From assembly GCA_035079385.1 (NCBI GenBank), contig JAVHKY010000029.1, forward strand, positions 10,168,001 to 10,232,000: DNA of 64,000 nucleotides, given 5' to 3'. This DNA is from Aspidiotus rigidus. Its lineage: Eukaryota > Arthropoda > Insecta > Hemiptera > Diaspididae. Both the position numbers and the translations under genes were made by a program. Of the stretch, positions 12,274 to 24,817 are shown piece by piece. Below the pieces are notes generated by a model, which did no database searches, was not told the DNA's origin, and saw only the letters and a program-made list of their open reading frames with translations. The number at the start of each line of letters is the position of its first letter. The first letter of the stretch is position 1.

Positions 12274-13491
12274 TCAAATTTTCTGTATGTACATCGAGGG
12301 AGCCAAATGGTGAACCCAGAAACAAAAAGAATACTACAGAAAGTCTCTGGTTTGGTAATGTTAACTAGTAAGGATTACACGTTGGTCAGTTCTTGTACGC
12401 ATCCCGCACCGAAAAATTTAATACAATATTAATGTTTGTAATCGATCGAATTTCTCGCTCGACAGACGGTGAAAAAATTTACCCGTCATTTCGAACAGCC
12501 TTTACCCTTGTTTTATGGTCGAATTTCGCTTAAAGATTAAAGGCATGCGTTGAAAAAGAAAAAAATTCGCTGGATGACAATAAGTACATTTGCCAAAGTT
12601 TCGGACGTTTAACAAGACGACGACTTTTTTTTTTATTTCTTCCTCTCCTAATCTTCAGCTCTCGGTTGACGATAAGAATGAGATTTGTTCGCGAGTGTAC
12701 AGACCTGTACTAAACATTTGTAATTCGCCCTATATTTTGACTGCGCTGGGAGAGGATCTCTCTTTTCTCGATATTTTGCCTATTCTGAAAATTTTCGATA
12801 CCCAGTACGGAGAAGGTCGTCGACCGCAACGTTTCGAAGGGAGTGAGGGACAGGAAATTTTTTCACGACGGACGTCAACTCTCAGTTTTGTTTGAATATT
12901 CAAACGGATACAATGTAAACATAAATTTTTGATTTAAATTTCGCGAAGTGAAAAATTATTCTTCGTAAAAATTAGGACAGCTTCCGCTGTAAATATTTAC
13001 AAGTTTTCAGCGGCCAAAACTTTTGGGTTAATGAATTATACAGCGGACTAATTTATTATTCCACTTTCGAGAGTAATAAAAATGAACCCAATAATATGCG
13101 AGCAGAAACCATCTTGACGATGGATGGACAATTCTAACCGGTGTCGACGGTTTTCGAAAGAGTTTTTCCGGTTTCGATATTTTCTTGAGCTCGAACGAGG
13201 CATTTTTATCTCAGAATTTTGAGTGCTACTTAACACAAGAATTGCGATGTATTGAAGAGAAGCCTCAATCGCCCATGTATTTTGTGGAGAGCGGTCCACC
13301 TAGACATGGGTGTTCCTGGAAGGATACCTAGATATGAAAGAAAATCACTACCCGAATATTCATCGATCTAAATGACCTTTGTAGAACAAAAAATGTTTGG
13401 GCACATCCCTACTTAAAGTGATACTCATCCTCATCTGGTAGGTCTGTGTTGGACGCAGTAAACCAGAAATTATATTTAGGTTTACGATTTT
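12274..13491. other. Unassigned sequence
   Basis: Nothing recognisable. Open frames at 12590-12895 (+) and 13048-13299 (-) lack domain signatures or convincing splice contexts. Confidence 0.5.
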
Positions 13492-13672
13492 TAATGAAAA
13501 GAGTTCATGAGACGTATCGCCTTTTCTGGGACGGATTTGGATGCTTTCCAATTCTAGAGAAAAGCGTTTCAATCGTTTCATGTCGAAAAAATTAAAATGG
13601 TAAAAATGTGTACTTTACAAAATTAGCAAGAAAGATTTGGTATCATTCCGTTTTTGACCAAGTCCCCCCCCC
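13492..13672 (-). repeat. Detached fragment of the 2.2-kb unit
   Basis: This matches 8162-8345 and 10407-10590 of the array (GAAAAGAGTTCATGAGACGT through TTTTTGACCAAGTCCCC) with a few differences. It ends in a C-run followed by CTATCAC and ATGTAGCTC, resembling the 65-bp repeat family at 61223-61470. Confidence 0.8.
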
Positions 13673-13699
13673 CCCCTATCACATGTAGCTCTAAAGTCT

Positions 13700-14750
13700 G
13701 GGTCTGTGACGTCACAATTTGATGACGTCATCGATCCCCATGAAACATTCTATTCGCTCCGCGACATTCCGGGCGGGGAAAAAAAATAAATAAATAAAAA
13801 ATGAAAATGAAAACAAAATAAAACGATAATAACAAAGAAAGAAGGAAAGAAAAATAATAGAGAAACAAAAATGAAACAGAAAAGAAAAGGGCGATAATTT
13901 TTCTCGAAGAGATCTTTTTAGAGGCCCTAACGACGTCTTGATATTCCCTGACATTCTTATCGGAAATAAAGAGGAGAGAGAGAGAGAAAAGAAAATTCGG
14001 GAAGGCTGAAAAGAACAGAAGCGATTTACTCGCACGTCACTAATCAGTAGAAAAACGAGAGAAAGAGAGAGAAAGAAAAAAGGAAAAGAAAAAAAAAAAG
14101 AATACGATCTATAAAAGAGCGATTCTTGACCTGTAATGTAAATGAGGTACCTGCTACGTTCTACAGGTAGGATTTCTATGCCTGAGCTGTTGATATGAAC
14201 TGGTTCGAACTACTACGTACTATCTAATATATAGCTATGAAAGTGGGGGTTTTCCTATTATCTGTTCGGGCGCCTTATAGCGGAGAATACAGTTTAACGC
14301 AACCGATTCACGCCGGTCCCACCGTATTCCGCATGAAATAAATATAATGAAAGTTGAAGTTTTCTATTCTTAATCTTCTTCGTTTATTGTACGGTAAATA
14401 ATGCTATATAAATTGGCGACTGCACATATTGTGTGCGAGTGGCACTATTTTCATTCGGTAATGCGACAGGGAGCCTGTTCTAAGGGAGGTTTTTTGAAAA
14501 ATTTGCCGTCCGCCGTGTGTCGTGTGGTTTCCGGCCAAAACTGACCTACCTAGATAAAGAATTTGGACTTGGAAAAATTGTGACCTTTCAGTCATATGAT
14601 AGAAGGGGAAATATACGAGTGGAGAAATGCAATACTATTACTCACAAGAGTCCTTTGCAAGAATCGCGAAATAATTTAGAAAATTCGGAGTGCTTTCGGT
14701 TAAAAAACCATCTTCAGCGAAAACAAGAAAGCAACTAACTAACCCAAATT
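13700..14750. other. Unassigned purine-rich sequence
   Basis: Long A/G-biased stretches with GAAA and GAGA runs (about 13780-14100) and no recognisable gene. The minus open frame here is a Phe/Ser-rich low-complexity shadow. Confidence 0.5.
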
Positions 14751-14751
14751 A

Positions 14752-15180
14752 ACAGCAGAACTGGAATTTTTCGAACTTCACCGTGGAACATTTTTCCAAG
14801 AAGAAAAAAAAAAAGAAAAATTGACGAACGTAAATTAATTTTGAAAGTGTCAACGTCTTGTTCTTACCTACGTCAATTATTTGAGAATTTCAATATTCAA
14901 TGATTGTCTTCTAAGTCTTGTGGCTTGCGTTACAGCAGAAATGGAATTTTTTGGATCACCACGTGGAGAGGAGCATTTTTCCAAGCAGAAATAAAAAATA
15001 AGAAAAAAAAAAAATTGACGGACGTAAACTAATTTTGAAAGTGTCGACGTCTTGTTCTTACGTCAATTATTTGAGAATTACGATAATCAATGGATTGTCG
15101 TCTAAGTTTTGTAGCTTGCGTTACAGCAGAAATGGAGTTATTTTCAGACTTCACCTCGTGAAAGAGCAGCATTTTTCTAA
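14752..15180. repeat. Tandem repeat of about 182-190 bp, 2.3 copies
   Basis: ACAGCAGAA(C/A)TGGA recurs at about 14752, 14934 and 15124. Each full copy contains a poly-A stretch, TTGACG(A/G)ACGTAAA, TTTTGAAAGTGTC and GCTTGCGTTACAGC. Copies are diverged by point changes and A-run lengths. Confidence 0.8.
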
Positions 15181-16039
15181 GAAAAAATGGATATTTGACA
15201 AAAACAAAAACGGGGGAAAAATGCAAAAAAAAAAAAGATACTCGCTTTTCTACGAAAAGTCAGTAAAATGGGAGATAAATACCTACCTTTATTTACAGAG
15301 GGGTCACGTATGTGAAAATTCTTCAATCCCTTTGTACTTATATCGAAGATCGATGAAACGTTTCAGTTGTGAATCAGGTTTATGCCGGGATATTATTCTT
15401 TGTTCCTCAAACGCAGGATCAAGTTTCAAATTGAAATTCTATTTTTTAAAATAGACTTTGCGTGAAAACGCGTACAAAAAAAAAGAAAAAGAAAAAAAAA
15501 TGCGAAAACAAAATTCCAACAGGCACTGGAGCCGAGTTTGAATTCATACAATAAGAAAATATGATTTAAACACTCTTTGAAGTTTATAAAGAGTAAAAAG
15601 AAAGGAAAAAAAAAATGTTGGAAAGAGGATGGCTACTGGGCCTTACCTCGAAAGAAAATTGGAAAAATTGATTTGAATTTATATGTTGAGCGAAAAAATT
15701 GAAGGGTTGCTTAAAATGGCCCTCTTCACGTGCGTGCTTCTGTAATCCCAGCATGTTGATGTATGTATCTCAACATAAGGAAATAAGAAAAAAAAATTGG
15801 AAGTTGAGGACGACAATGAAACGAACCGAAACGCTGAAATGCATGGACACAAGAGTCGAGACTACGCAGTTTAGGACTCACTTGACCGTGACGTCAGCGT
15901 CTTAACTGACCGAAGAAGAAAGAAGAAAGAAAAAAGTGATTGCAATACGGTCGGCTTTTGGTGCCCGGACCCACCCGAAAAATCGGTTCCGGTTGTAACA
16001 TCCAATAGAAAAGTGCCGAGATTGTCCGTGACACCCCCC
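15181..16039. other. Unassigned sequence
   Basis: A-rich, no recognisable gene. The phrase ACTGGAGCCGAGTTTGAATT at about 15524 also occurs near 17332, so a short repeat brackets the Penelope fossil. Confidence 0.45.
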
Positions 16040-17090
16040 CCCCCTTTCGATAATGGATAGCACTATGGGAAATGTGATCAAGGGACTAAAGAGCAAACTC
16101 CCGCAGGAGGTATGGATTCTAGCCTTTGTTCCAGTGATGGGCCTGTTCCCTAATATCCCTAAGGCTGTTACTTTGCAGCGGATGGGTGAGCTCCTTGTGA
16201 ACCTAAACCCTCCTCATGAAGAGTTAAGTGAATTTTTGGACTTATTAAATGTTTGTTGGTCACCGAATTTCTGTCAATTTAATCGTAAATTTTTCAATTC
16301 CTATTGAGTCCCCACTAGGTTCCCTAATCTCTGAGGTGTTTATGTCCAAATTTGAATCTGATCTCTTCTCCTCTGGCCATACTTTATTGAAGAATATTTT
16401 CTACTGGCGCAGATATGTGAATGACGTGCTATGTACGTGGACTGGTCACCGAGATCTCTACTTGGAGTTTCTCAAGTATCTAAAAACTATCAATACTCTT
16501 CCATGAAATTTACTTTGGAAGTTGGAGGCTCCTCGATAAACTTCTTGGACTTGACTGTCTCCAAAAGAGATGGGGTCCTTGAGTTCGAGATTTATAGAAA
16601 TGATACTTCGACCGATGTTTTAGTCCACGGGTCGTCATTCTGTTCTGTCGCTCACAAATATGCGGCATTCAATGGTTTAGTCCATAGATTAGCCCATATT
16701 CCTTTTGAGTCAAACTGCCTTCAGGAAGGAGTTAATGACCATAAAACATGTGGCCAGAGTTAACGAGATTCACTTGGACATAGACACGGTGGTTTGTAGA
16801 AAGTTAATTAGAAAGCACCTCGACTCTACTACCTCCCTCCCCGCTCTATTGGCAGCGAAAAATTGCGGTGGAATTTTCAGCGTTAAAAACCAGAAAAAAG
16901 TGCGAATTATGACTGCTCAATCACTAATAGCCATAGCTTATGGAAGGGCTCTGAAGTGCTTCTCCACAAGGAGAATTAGAATTTCAAACGCTTTGTCCTG
17001 GAATGTTTTAGTTTTTCTTTTCCTTTCTTTCTCGAGTTGGTGTTGTCGGTTCGTTTCATCGTTGAGTCAGTTTCTTTTTCCTTCTCTCTG
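16040..17090 (+). pseudogene. Penelope-like element reverse transcriptase fossil
   Basis: Three plus-frame pieces in order make one protein. 16053-16300 has GLFPNIP and NFCQFNRKFF; 16300-16500 has SPLGSLISEVFMSKFE and FYWRRYVNDVL, where the canonical catalytic YxDD is YVND; 16500-16720 has FTLEVGGSSINFLDLTVSK and HKYAAFNGLVHRL; 16735-17000 continues with a thumb-like segment. The INFLDL block after the catalytic site is characteristic of Penelope-like elements. Frameshifts near 16300, 16500 and 16730 and the altered active site mark it as dead. No GIY-YIG endonuclease was recognised downstream. Confidence 0.7.
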
Positions 17091-17370
17091 AAATCGGTTT
17101 TTTAATCGAAGGCGCTTCCAATTTTCTAAATTAAAAAAATAAATATAAGAGAGAAAAAATCCCAAAAAGAAACAAAAAAAAAAAACAAAATGAAAAAGAA
17201 AAAGAAAAAATACAAAAATGAATATAAAAAAAATAAATTATATACATACGTACCTGAATGTAAAAAAAAAAAAAAAAAAAGGAAAAAAAGGCGAAAACAA
17301 TTACACTCCGCCTTGGCAATCCGTTATGAGGACTGGAGCCGAGTTTGAATTCTAGTATTGCATTTCTTCC

Positions 17371-17652
17371 TCTTTTTTTTTTATTAGGGAGCTATGCGAC
17401 TACGCATACGGGTCATCAGCTCCATCTAATCTTTAATTGTACAAAGTTGTATGATGGCTTATGGTTCCTTTCGTTTTGTTTACAAACAAAACATAAATAA
17501 ATACTTAAATAAATTTCACCCGAAAATAATTTGTTGAATGCTTCATACAGAACGGACAAGGATGCCGGTTTACTATGAGGTCCGGCTCCGTCGCATGTTC
17601 CGCGCATATCTTCCGGCTTTGGGGTGCCCAATAAGTTTGTTATCAGGTTCAA
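17371..17652 (-). mobile_element. Probable LINE 3' end (poly-A on the minus strand)
   Basis: On the minus strand the sequence ends CATAGCTCCCTAATAAAA followed by an A-run (T-run 17371-17381 on plus). This is like the end of the LINE at 62850-64000, which also has CATAGCCCTAAAT before its A-rich tail. The upstream part, open to 17652, has no clear domain. Confidence 0.4.
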
Positions 17653-17874
17653 TTGTTAAACAGGACTCTGGGTTTGAAATAGCGCGTAGGTCTAACGTAG
17701 AGCGCAAAGCAGTTTCAGTACTCGATAATGCCCGTTTTTCCTAATTTTGTCGCCCCCTACTCCACCTTCAGGGAGTCAAAACATCGAAATGTATTTAAGA
17801 ACCTGACCCAGAAAAAACGAAATTTTTCAAAAAAAATTCCAGGTAGATAGGTGAAGGCGTTCGAAAGTTATGGA

Positions 17875-17921
17875 CGAACATACAGATATACATACAGACA
17901 TACAGATATACAGACAGACAA
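17875..17921. repeat. ACAGATAT-like simple repeat
   Basis: Imperfect iterations of ACAGAYATA and ACAGAC. Confidence 0.85.
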
Positions 17922-20282
17922 ACCGCGAATAAGCTTCGGTTCATTTGTCTTTCTTTCCTTTGCAGTTTTCAACACCGCGCAATCTCTCTCCACTACTCCT
18001 AATTTGGAATATCCTATTATAGTTTTCATTGATGGGTATTTCTACTCAGCCAGTTGAATATTTATCTTAAACAAGACCTACGGTATTTCAGGTCCTCTAT
18101 AATTGACGAAGTCGATGATAGGTTTTAACTCTGTCGTGTCAACGTCGTAAAAATTTTGATACGACTTTAAAAATGTATATGATACAAAAACTTTTGTGTC
18201 CTATTTTTCTAAATTGTTTGAAGACAGCCGCCTTTCTTATATTCCCAAAAATGTTTTTCGCGATTTTAACGAAGTAAATTAGTATATATTTCTTTATAGT
18301 CCTTTTTTGTTTTTTTTTTCATTGAATGAGGAAGTTCGTCATTTAATTTCTCGAAAATTGTTGAAAAGTTCTGTTTATGGCATCTACACCATATAGACTA
18401 GCGTTATCTCTAAAAAGCTTGATAGACCAACTTTCGTTGGAAAGTTTTGTCATTAATAGGTAGAATGCGCTGAGGTATTCGTTCGCGACGAAATTTTATT
18501 GTATGATTTTACTACTATTTTATGGTCTGAAACAACCATTAAAGAGCTTCTTCTATTTGTACAAATGTTTACTACCGATAGACGTATTTTGAAGAAATAC
18601 GTTCGGGTCTAATTTTCACGTTCCAATCGCCAAATAGATACGAATGATTCCGCAAATTTTGAGTTTTGATTTACTTTTTGTTTCGTTAATGTGGTCTCAA
18701 GTGGTCCCAAAGGACCATACTTTTGTCAGTCTAGACTCTGCATCACATTATAGGCTACCTGTATTCGATTTCTGTTTATATCGTACAAAAACTAAAATAT
18801 GTACCGCTTGTTTATTCAGGTGCTTGTGCTACTGAATAAATTGGAAGACCGCTACATACCACAAGGATAAACATCCACAAATTCAAACGTGAATGAATAT
18901 TATTTATGATCGTCGTCAAGAGAGTTTCAGTTTGAATTGCACAATAGTATGTAGTCGAGAATGATAGTATGTTGTTGTTTCGCCGATTTTCAAATCATCT
19001 CTCTCAATAAGTATTCGATTTTTGTTGTCTTATTTCTACTGTTTCAAAAGATATGAATAAAAACGTGATCAATTAAAATTCTAGCGGTAATCCAAAGGTA
19101 GAATTAAAAAGTACGAGTAAGTGAATGACTAAAATATTCTGTCCCTGCCCATGTATTCCTGTGTGTAGAAAATAGAAATAATATGCGGGACAAGTTTGGA
19201 TTCGTTTTTTCAAATAGAATAAACTATTCGACCTCGTTTGTAAGTTTGAAATACGTTATGAGGCCTGCCGGAGTCATCATTTGAGTCGTTTGCCACGTTA
19301 GCACGTGCTCGAGTTTCCGCATGTTTCTGATACCCAGATAGATATTTTTTGTCATGTTTTCTCTGTTTCGAGGAAATACATATCAAAAACTAGGTTTCCG
19401 TCGTCGTAAGAAACATTTCCTGGTCCCATCTACAATACATTTTTCAAAACATATCATCTAATTGAAGGTCGAGCATCAGTTTGAAGAAATTTTTCGCTCT
19501 TCCTTTGAGATACATGAGAGATTGGTTTACGACATTCGCTTTCCATTTCACTTCTATATACAAGTGGTGGTTTAAGATTGTATTGAGTGAGTGAAAAAAA
19601 ACTGAAAGAGCAACAATTTTATTTTAAATATTTCAATTGAACGCTACTACAAGAAGTTTCAGAAACCGAAACTATACACGCCTCTGTCGTGTCCCGATGA
19701 CATCTGTGCGAATAAAGTTTGTTGAAGAAAAAAACAAATATGTATTGAGTATTGGAAAAAGTTTCATGAAAATTATCGTTTCAACCGACAAAATCTAATC
19801 GTGTTCCGAGGTTTGAATAAATAACGTTAGTTATGTACAGTGCAGTCTAGATCTTGAACTTTTGGTGCAGACCGTCGAGAATTCTAGAAAATTTATTTAT
19901 ATATTATTTCCTGTAACAAGCCATAAAATAAATCAGATAGTACCTAGGGAACGAGAATTCAAATTTAAAAAATTAATATTGTGAGAATATTGTGACCGAG
20001 TCGGATTTTGAGTGAATTGAAAACTCCAATAACATCGCGAAGGTCACATCCTAAATCTTAGGAGTCGGGAGTTATTTTCTACCAGAATTAGGTTCGTAAG
20101 AGGAAGGGCGAGATCCTGAGAAAAGAGTAGAGAGGATGGAGTTTAGGATAAGAGAGAAAATGGTTTACTGCTGAGGATTCTATTTGATAGCGCAAACGCG
20201 GAAATCAAAGTGGAATGTCCTATTCTGAGCCGTATGAGGGTTTATGTTCGATGTATTCCTCAAAAGTACGAGCTATAGGATT
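17922..20282. other. Unassigned AT-rich sequence
   Basis: About 2.4 kb with no recognisable exon, element or long open frame; probably intergenic or intronic DNA. Confidence 0.5.
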
Positions 20283-20476
20283 GAGGAGGGAGAAAGATAC
20301 AGAGGCACGTAACAAATATCAACGAGCAACAAATGACACTATTCACGGTATTGGAAGGTTATTAAATGTCGAATAAGTGAACTTATTCGACATTTAATAA
20401 CCTTCCAACACCGTGACTAGTGTCATTTGTTGCTCGTTGATATTTGTTACGTGCCTCTGTATCTTCCTCCCTCTTC
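20283..20476. repeat. Palindrome, about 97-bp arms, almost no spacer
   Basis: The left arm reads into the right arm's reverse complement around CGAATAAGTGAACTTATTCG near 20382. The arms share TACAGAGGCACGTAACAAAT and TTGGAAGGTTATTAAATGTC with only a handful of mismatches. It is a fold-back MITE-like structure; terminal target duplications are not obvious. Confidence 0.9.
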
Positions 20477-20561
20477 AAACCGTATGAGGGTTGAAGAGGA
20501 TTTTCCCTTCGAAGGTACTCGCAGATAGAAAGCGCTCGGAAAGGGTATCAAAGACCTTAAG

Positions 20562-20589
20562 AAAAAAAAAAAAAAAAAAAAAAAAAAAA
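20562..20589. repeat. Poly-A run
   Basis: Uninterrupted A tract of about 28 bp, possibly a retroposon tail, but nothing recognisable precedes it. Confidence 0.9.
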
Positions 20590-20927
20590 GATACAAAATG
20601 ATTTCTAAAATAACTTCTGAATAATTTGGTTTATTTAGCGCGTGGATGTATTTAAACTATAAAGTAGAAGAAAACGCATGTGAGCAAATTGATTGAAGTT
20701 TTGTACGAGTGGGTAAATGATTTTCCACAAATATCACATTTGAATCGACATTTGAGATCAGGGTCACTTTCCTGAGTTAACATATGCCTTTTCAGGTTAG
20801 GTTTTCGGGTAAATCTTCGTAATTACTTTGATGATATTGAGCAAAGACTTCGCCGTCATTTTCCTCTCAACGAAAATGATACACCTATCCTCTGACCTTA
20901 CAACGAAAATGATACACCTATCCTCTG

Positions 20928-20933
<6 letters not shown>

Positions 20934-20990
<57 letters not shown>
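20934..20990. repeat. (TA)n microsatellite
   Basis: Pure TA dinucleotides. Just upstream, ACGAAAATGATACACCTATC is tandemly duplicated (about 20870 and 20902). Confidence 0.97.
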
Positions 20991-20993
<3 letters not shown>

Positions 20994-21027
20994 AAGCGTT
21001 GGAAGAGGTAACTTATTTTTTCGCACG

Positions 21028-21090
21028 GTGTGTTCGATCGTATCGATCGATTCGAGATTGTCCTCACCATAGCCATCAATAGGCCTATTT
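21028..21090. repeat. Copy of a dispersed repeat also at 3945-3985
   Basis: GATCGATTCGAGATTGTC and CACCATAGCCATCAATA match the right edge of the CpG-rich patch near 3.9 kb with a few changes. Confidence 0.65.
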
Positions 21091-22990
21091 CTGTAATTTG
21101 AATATGAGTGAATTCTCGAGACTACCGTTAATTGGGGTATGACGACCACCCGCACGTTCATTTCCGAAATTTGCTAAAAATTGACTCTTTGTCGACGCAG
21201 TTAATTTTAGTATGATCAAGAATTTTGAGAGGTCGACTCAAGATTAGCTCGAAAAAAACATACATACGAGTTGAAATGGAATCGATATAATTCGTTGACT
21301 TGACTGTTTAAGATTCGTCTTCGAAAGGTGTCTTACCCTAGCATTTTTAAATATATTCAGCTGAACTCATCGCTAAGTTTCAGACCTCAAAACCTACTTC
21401 AAGAGTCAGTTATAATATAGTTTGGTTTCTTCTACAAAAACCCCAAACTTTCCTAAAGCTCACGTTGCACAAATTTTCGTCGTAAGACGTAACGACACCT
21501 GCAGCAAACTTGGCTCGCTTCATGAAAAAAGGTCCTACTACGTTCTTCGGCACGACGTATGTTTTCTCTCCACAAACAAGAATATTTGACCTAAAAACAA
21601 AATATCGGAGTTAGAATCTAATCAATCAAAGTAACCCAGTTTTGTAGCCCGGGGTAGCAGGTACGTTAACGGAATTTGAATGGGAGATAAAATTTTTGGA
21701 TCCGCGAAAAACTTTCTCGCGATTTTTCCAACTTTCGACTGTAGCTATTCGTCCTTGACCGCTCGTCTTCGCGAAATATTGCGAAAAATAAAAATACAAT
21801 ATACTACAAGTTTTTTAATCTCGGCAGGTCCATATTATTTGAAAAGACAAAAGCGAACAAAAATACACGTCTAAATACCTTTGGGCTCGTTTTGACGTCG
21901 CTAAAGAAGGAAAATAATGTACCGGGACGAAACTTCCTAATGTAAATTTAACCTAAGGGGTAGTTTTCGCTCGACGCTCGGGTAAATAATTGTTAAAATA
22001 TTCGCGTCGTTACTTATACCTTATAAATTGCCTTGTGTGGCACATCATCGCCTATCAACACGTTAGATACTCGCAAAATTGAAAGTATATATCCAATCGA
22101 TAAGCTCTCTAGTAACTTGTTAGAAACGAAGTAAGCCCGCATAAGTAATTCATTCTTCTATCCATTCTACGTAATTATTATCATTAGATAGAAGTAGCGG
22201 AAATACGACGTCGTATAGGAAGATGAACGACCTATTTAATTTATACCAAATTAAACTATATACACGAATGAGTATTCATTCGTATTGCACGATGAGTTTA
22301 CAAAATCGCGGATTATTCTCAGTGACATAATTATAAGAAACAAACCTATACAAATTGTCGTAAAATTTTCATTCTTCTATTCTTCTCCTTTTAATGTCAT
22401 CGTATCGTTTTATAAATTTTTAATTCTGATTATGTAAATCAATATTTCCATAGTGGCCAAGCGGATTCCTGTACACCGGGTATGTTTAATATTATTGTTT
22501 CATCGTAAATCCCTCGCGTGTATTGTAGGTATGAAGGATCCGTGTACATAGAGTGAAGATAAAGATCGTGAAATATCATTCGCTATATATAGGAAGTTTA
22601 TACAGGCTGTAGTAATTCAATCATTTCTATGAGAAAAGATTTTAGTACCTAGATTATTCAGTCTTACGACCGGTGGTTATAAGTAAGATAGAAACGATTC
22701 CAACACTTGTGTACACAGGGGTCGGATTATGAAAATTTTAGTGCCATAACTGCTAAATTACAAAATTTCATGTCCTCCAAGATATAACCTGGAGAGCTGT
22801 TATACTGCATTTTCTGTAAACACACGTACGCTTTACCATTTCCTCGTGTCTTCGCTTCAATCCATCTGCTCTCCCGCTTGTTGCTTCAAAATCTGATAAC
22901 GCGGATGAATTTCCTATTGCTCAACATCTCATTTGCTGTACGTAATACTCGTCTCGCTGAAATGTAGGGAGGTTAACCTAAATACAGAGG
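21091..22990. other. Unassigned sequence
   Basis: No recognisable gene. Open frames are short and unsupported. Confidence 0.5.
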
Positions 22991-22996
22991 TAATGT

Positions 22997-23290
22997 TCAA
23001 GGAAAAAGTAGAACAGTCTCTTTTATTGTTGTTCGAAACATCCCTAATATCAGACGTAATGGCTCGTTTTTTGACGTCGCTTCATTTTTTGCAGTTTGAA
23101 GAAGCTCGTTGCAGTGTGCCTTCGTCTCGTATCCTCCGTCCAGTTTTATGAAGTAATGTAGACTTCCGACACGGCGGATTAAGGTACCTAGTTTTCGACT
23201 ATTTCCCACGCCGACAAACACAATTCGCTCCTCCAATTTGGCGCTTCGACGCACAGTTGACCTGGTGGGCGATTCTATATATGGTGGTCA
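22997..23290 (-). pseudogene. LTR-retroelement integrase C-terminal tail fragment
   Basis: The minus frame contains RKLGTLIRRVGSLHYFIKLD followed by GYETKAHCNELLQTA, matching the G-x-I-x-R-x-G-x-x-x-Y-x-V-x-L-x-x-G pattern at the end of Gypsy-type integrases. No other Pol domains flank it. The family call rests on this one motif. Confidence 0.5.
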
Positions 23291-23502
23291 AATTGCTGCC
23301 AAAGAAAGACATATTTTCCGGTTGAAGAATATATTTCGAGTAGAATCGACTATTCTCCGTTCAGAATCGTTTCAAAATTTACAATATAAGTCAAAACTCC
23401 TTATTTCGATAAACCTTAATTCAAGTACATCATCATAATTATGAGGAGCGATCCTCATATTTACATCAGATGAGCTGCTTCGGAAGCGGGTCGATCGGTA
23501 TT

Positions 23503-23940
23503 TATAGATCTTTTATTTGCGCCATCATTATCAGAGACAAACTTTTTAACACGGGCAATAGAAGTAACAACACACCAAAGCGTCCGCGACTGTCATTCTT
23601 GCAATTGTTGAACAGATAATCCTCGAGGTTTGCATCTAATTCTGTAAAACTCGAACGCGAATTGTGCTCGACAAACCGGAAGCACCTGCGTGAAAGAATA
23701 GAATTGCTTTCTGACACGCGATCTCTGTGTCGTCCACGTTCAAATCCTCCAATGGTTTCAGCATTTTTTCGAAAATGTCCACGACTAAACGGCTAAACGG
23801 CCACACCAGTCACCAATATGCATGGATTAATGGGCTAAATTCAATAGAACATTCTGCCAAATATTCTCTCGCGATAGGGTTATCTGATCGTTTGGGGAAA
23901 GCTCTGTAAACATGGGCAGAAGTTCCGCCCATCTTACAAA
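23503..23940 (-). pseudogene. Nuclear receptor ligand-binding domain fossil
   Basis: In order on the minus strand: a helix 3-5 signature (FVRWAELLPMFTELSPNDQI, ending at an in-frame stop after LNLAH), then DIFEKMLKPLEDLNVDDTEI and ACQKAILFFHAGASGL (helices 7-8), then after a one-base shift LDANLEDYLF and GRFGVLLLLLPVLKSLSL (helix 10 region). This order and the motifs fit subfamily-2 receptors (RXR/USP, HNF4, TR2/4), and a closer call is not safe. The stop and frameshifts argue for a pseudogene. A short direct repeat (GAACAGATAATC) occurs at about 23610 and 23958. No DNA-binding zinc fingers were seen. Confidence 0.65.
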
Positions 23941-24555
23941 GTCGGGAAGCTATTGTTGAACAGATAATCTTCGAGGTTTGTCTGCATCTAATTCTCCAGC
24001 TGAAGACGCCACAAAACCTTTCTCCGAAGATTTCAACTCATTATTTGATAGCACCGCGGACTATGTCGGACGTATTACGGAGGCAGCTGAGTTCGGAGCA
24101 CGTAAATGAATGCACGGTCGGCTGAATCCCAGTGAATGATTCCCTATGATAGAACAGACTTGTAATACAAGGATCGGGAAATAAGACGATGCGAGGAAGT
24201 GGGAACATAGTACGTTGTACTATTGCGCAATTACTATTACAAGCTCAGATACCCGTAAGCTAAGACTTCTCATCAATTTTTTTGAAACCGATTGTAGCAC
24301 TCGATTTTATTTGTGTTTTACTTTTTTTTAAATTGTTCGATTTTAGTCATTGTTTTTCCTTTTTGTTTTTGAACTTTCTAATTTTAAATATTTATCGTTT
24401 CAAACACTTTTTACCTCTAAATTCTCTTTTTTGTTTCGTTTTCGTACCATTTTTCGAGGTATTTCTTATTTTTGTTATTCGTGAATAAATCTATTTAATT
24501 GTTGCGTGTCTATGCGACCTTTCCTCTCATGATTGTTATATTTAAATCTATAGCA

Positions 24556-24720
24556 ATGGTGAAAATTATTAAATTGACTTTTTTATTTTTATTAATTATT
24601 TTGTGTGTACAAGCCGACGATAAAGGTACCTACGTTCATCGAATGCCCGCGGAACCTTATAAGTCGAACCTCTGTGTAAGTAGTTCCCGAGAACTAATTA
24701 CACAAAGGTTCGACTTATAA
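24556..24720 (+). pseudogene. 5' part of a small secreted cysteine-containing peptide (left arm)
   Basis: An ATG at 24556 opens a hydrophobic signal-peptide-like stretch (KIIKLTFLFLLIILCVQA), then the mature start with YVHRMPAEPYKSNLCVSSS. Beyond that the frame runs into the mirrored arm, so its last residues are not native. The downstream half of the family is seen at 27500-27677. I do not recognise the family; it looks like a short secreted peptide with few cysteines. Confidence 0.5.
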
Positions 24721-24817
24721 GGTTCCGCGGGCATTTGATGAACGTACCTTTATCGTCGGCTTGTACACACAAAATAATTAATAAAAATAAAAAAGTCAAT
24801 TTAATAATTTTCACCAT
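24698..24817 (-). pseudogene. Mirror copy of the secreted-peptide start (right arm)
   Basis: The same signal peptide is encoded on the minus strand from 24817. A four-base loss relative to the left arm shifts the frame after the signal peptide, giving a 39-residue product ending at 24698. It is broken by comparison with the left arm and the 27.5-kb copy. Confidence 0.5.

Noticed and set aside
20828..21161. Tyr-Ile repeat frames on both strands
   Set aside because: Readings of the TA microsatellite.
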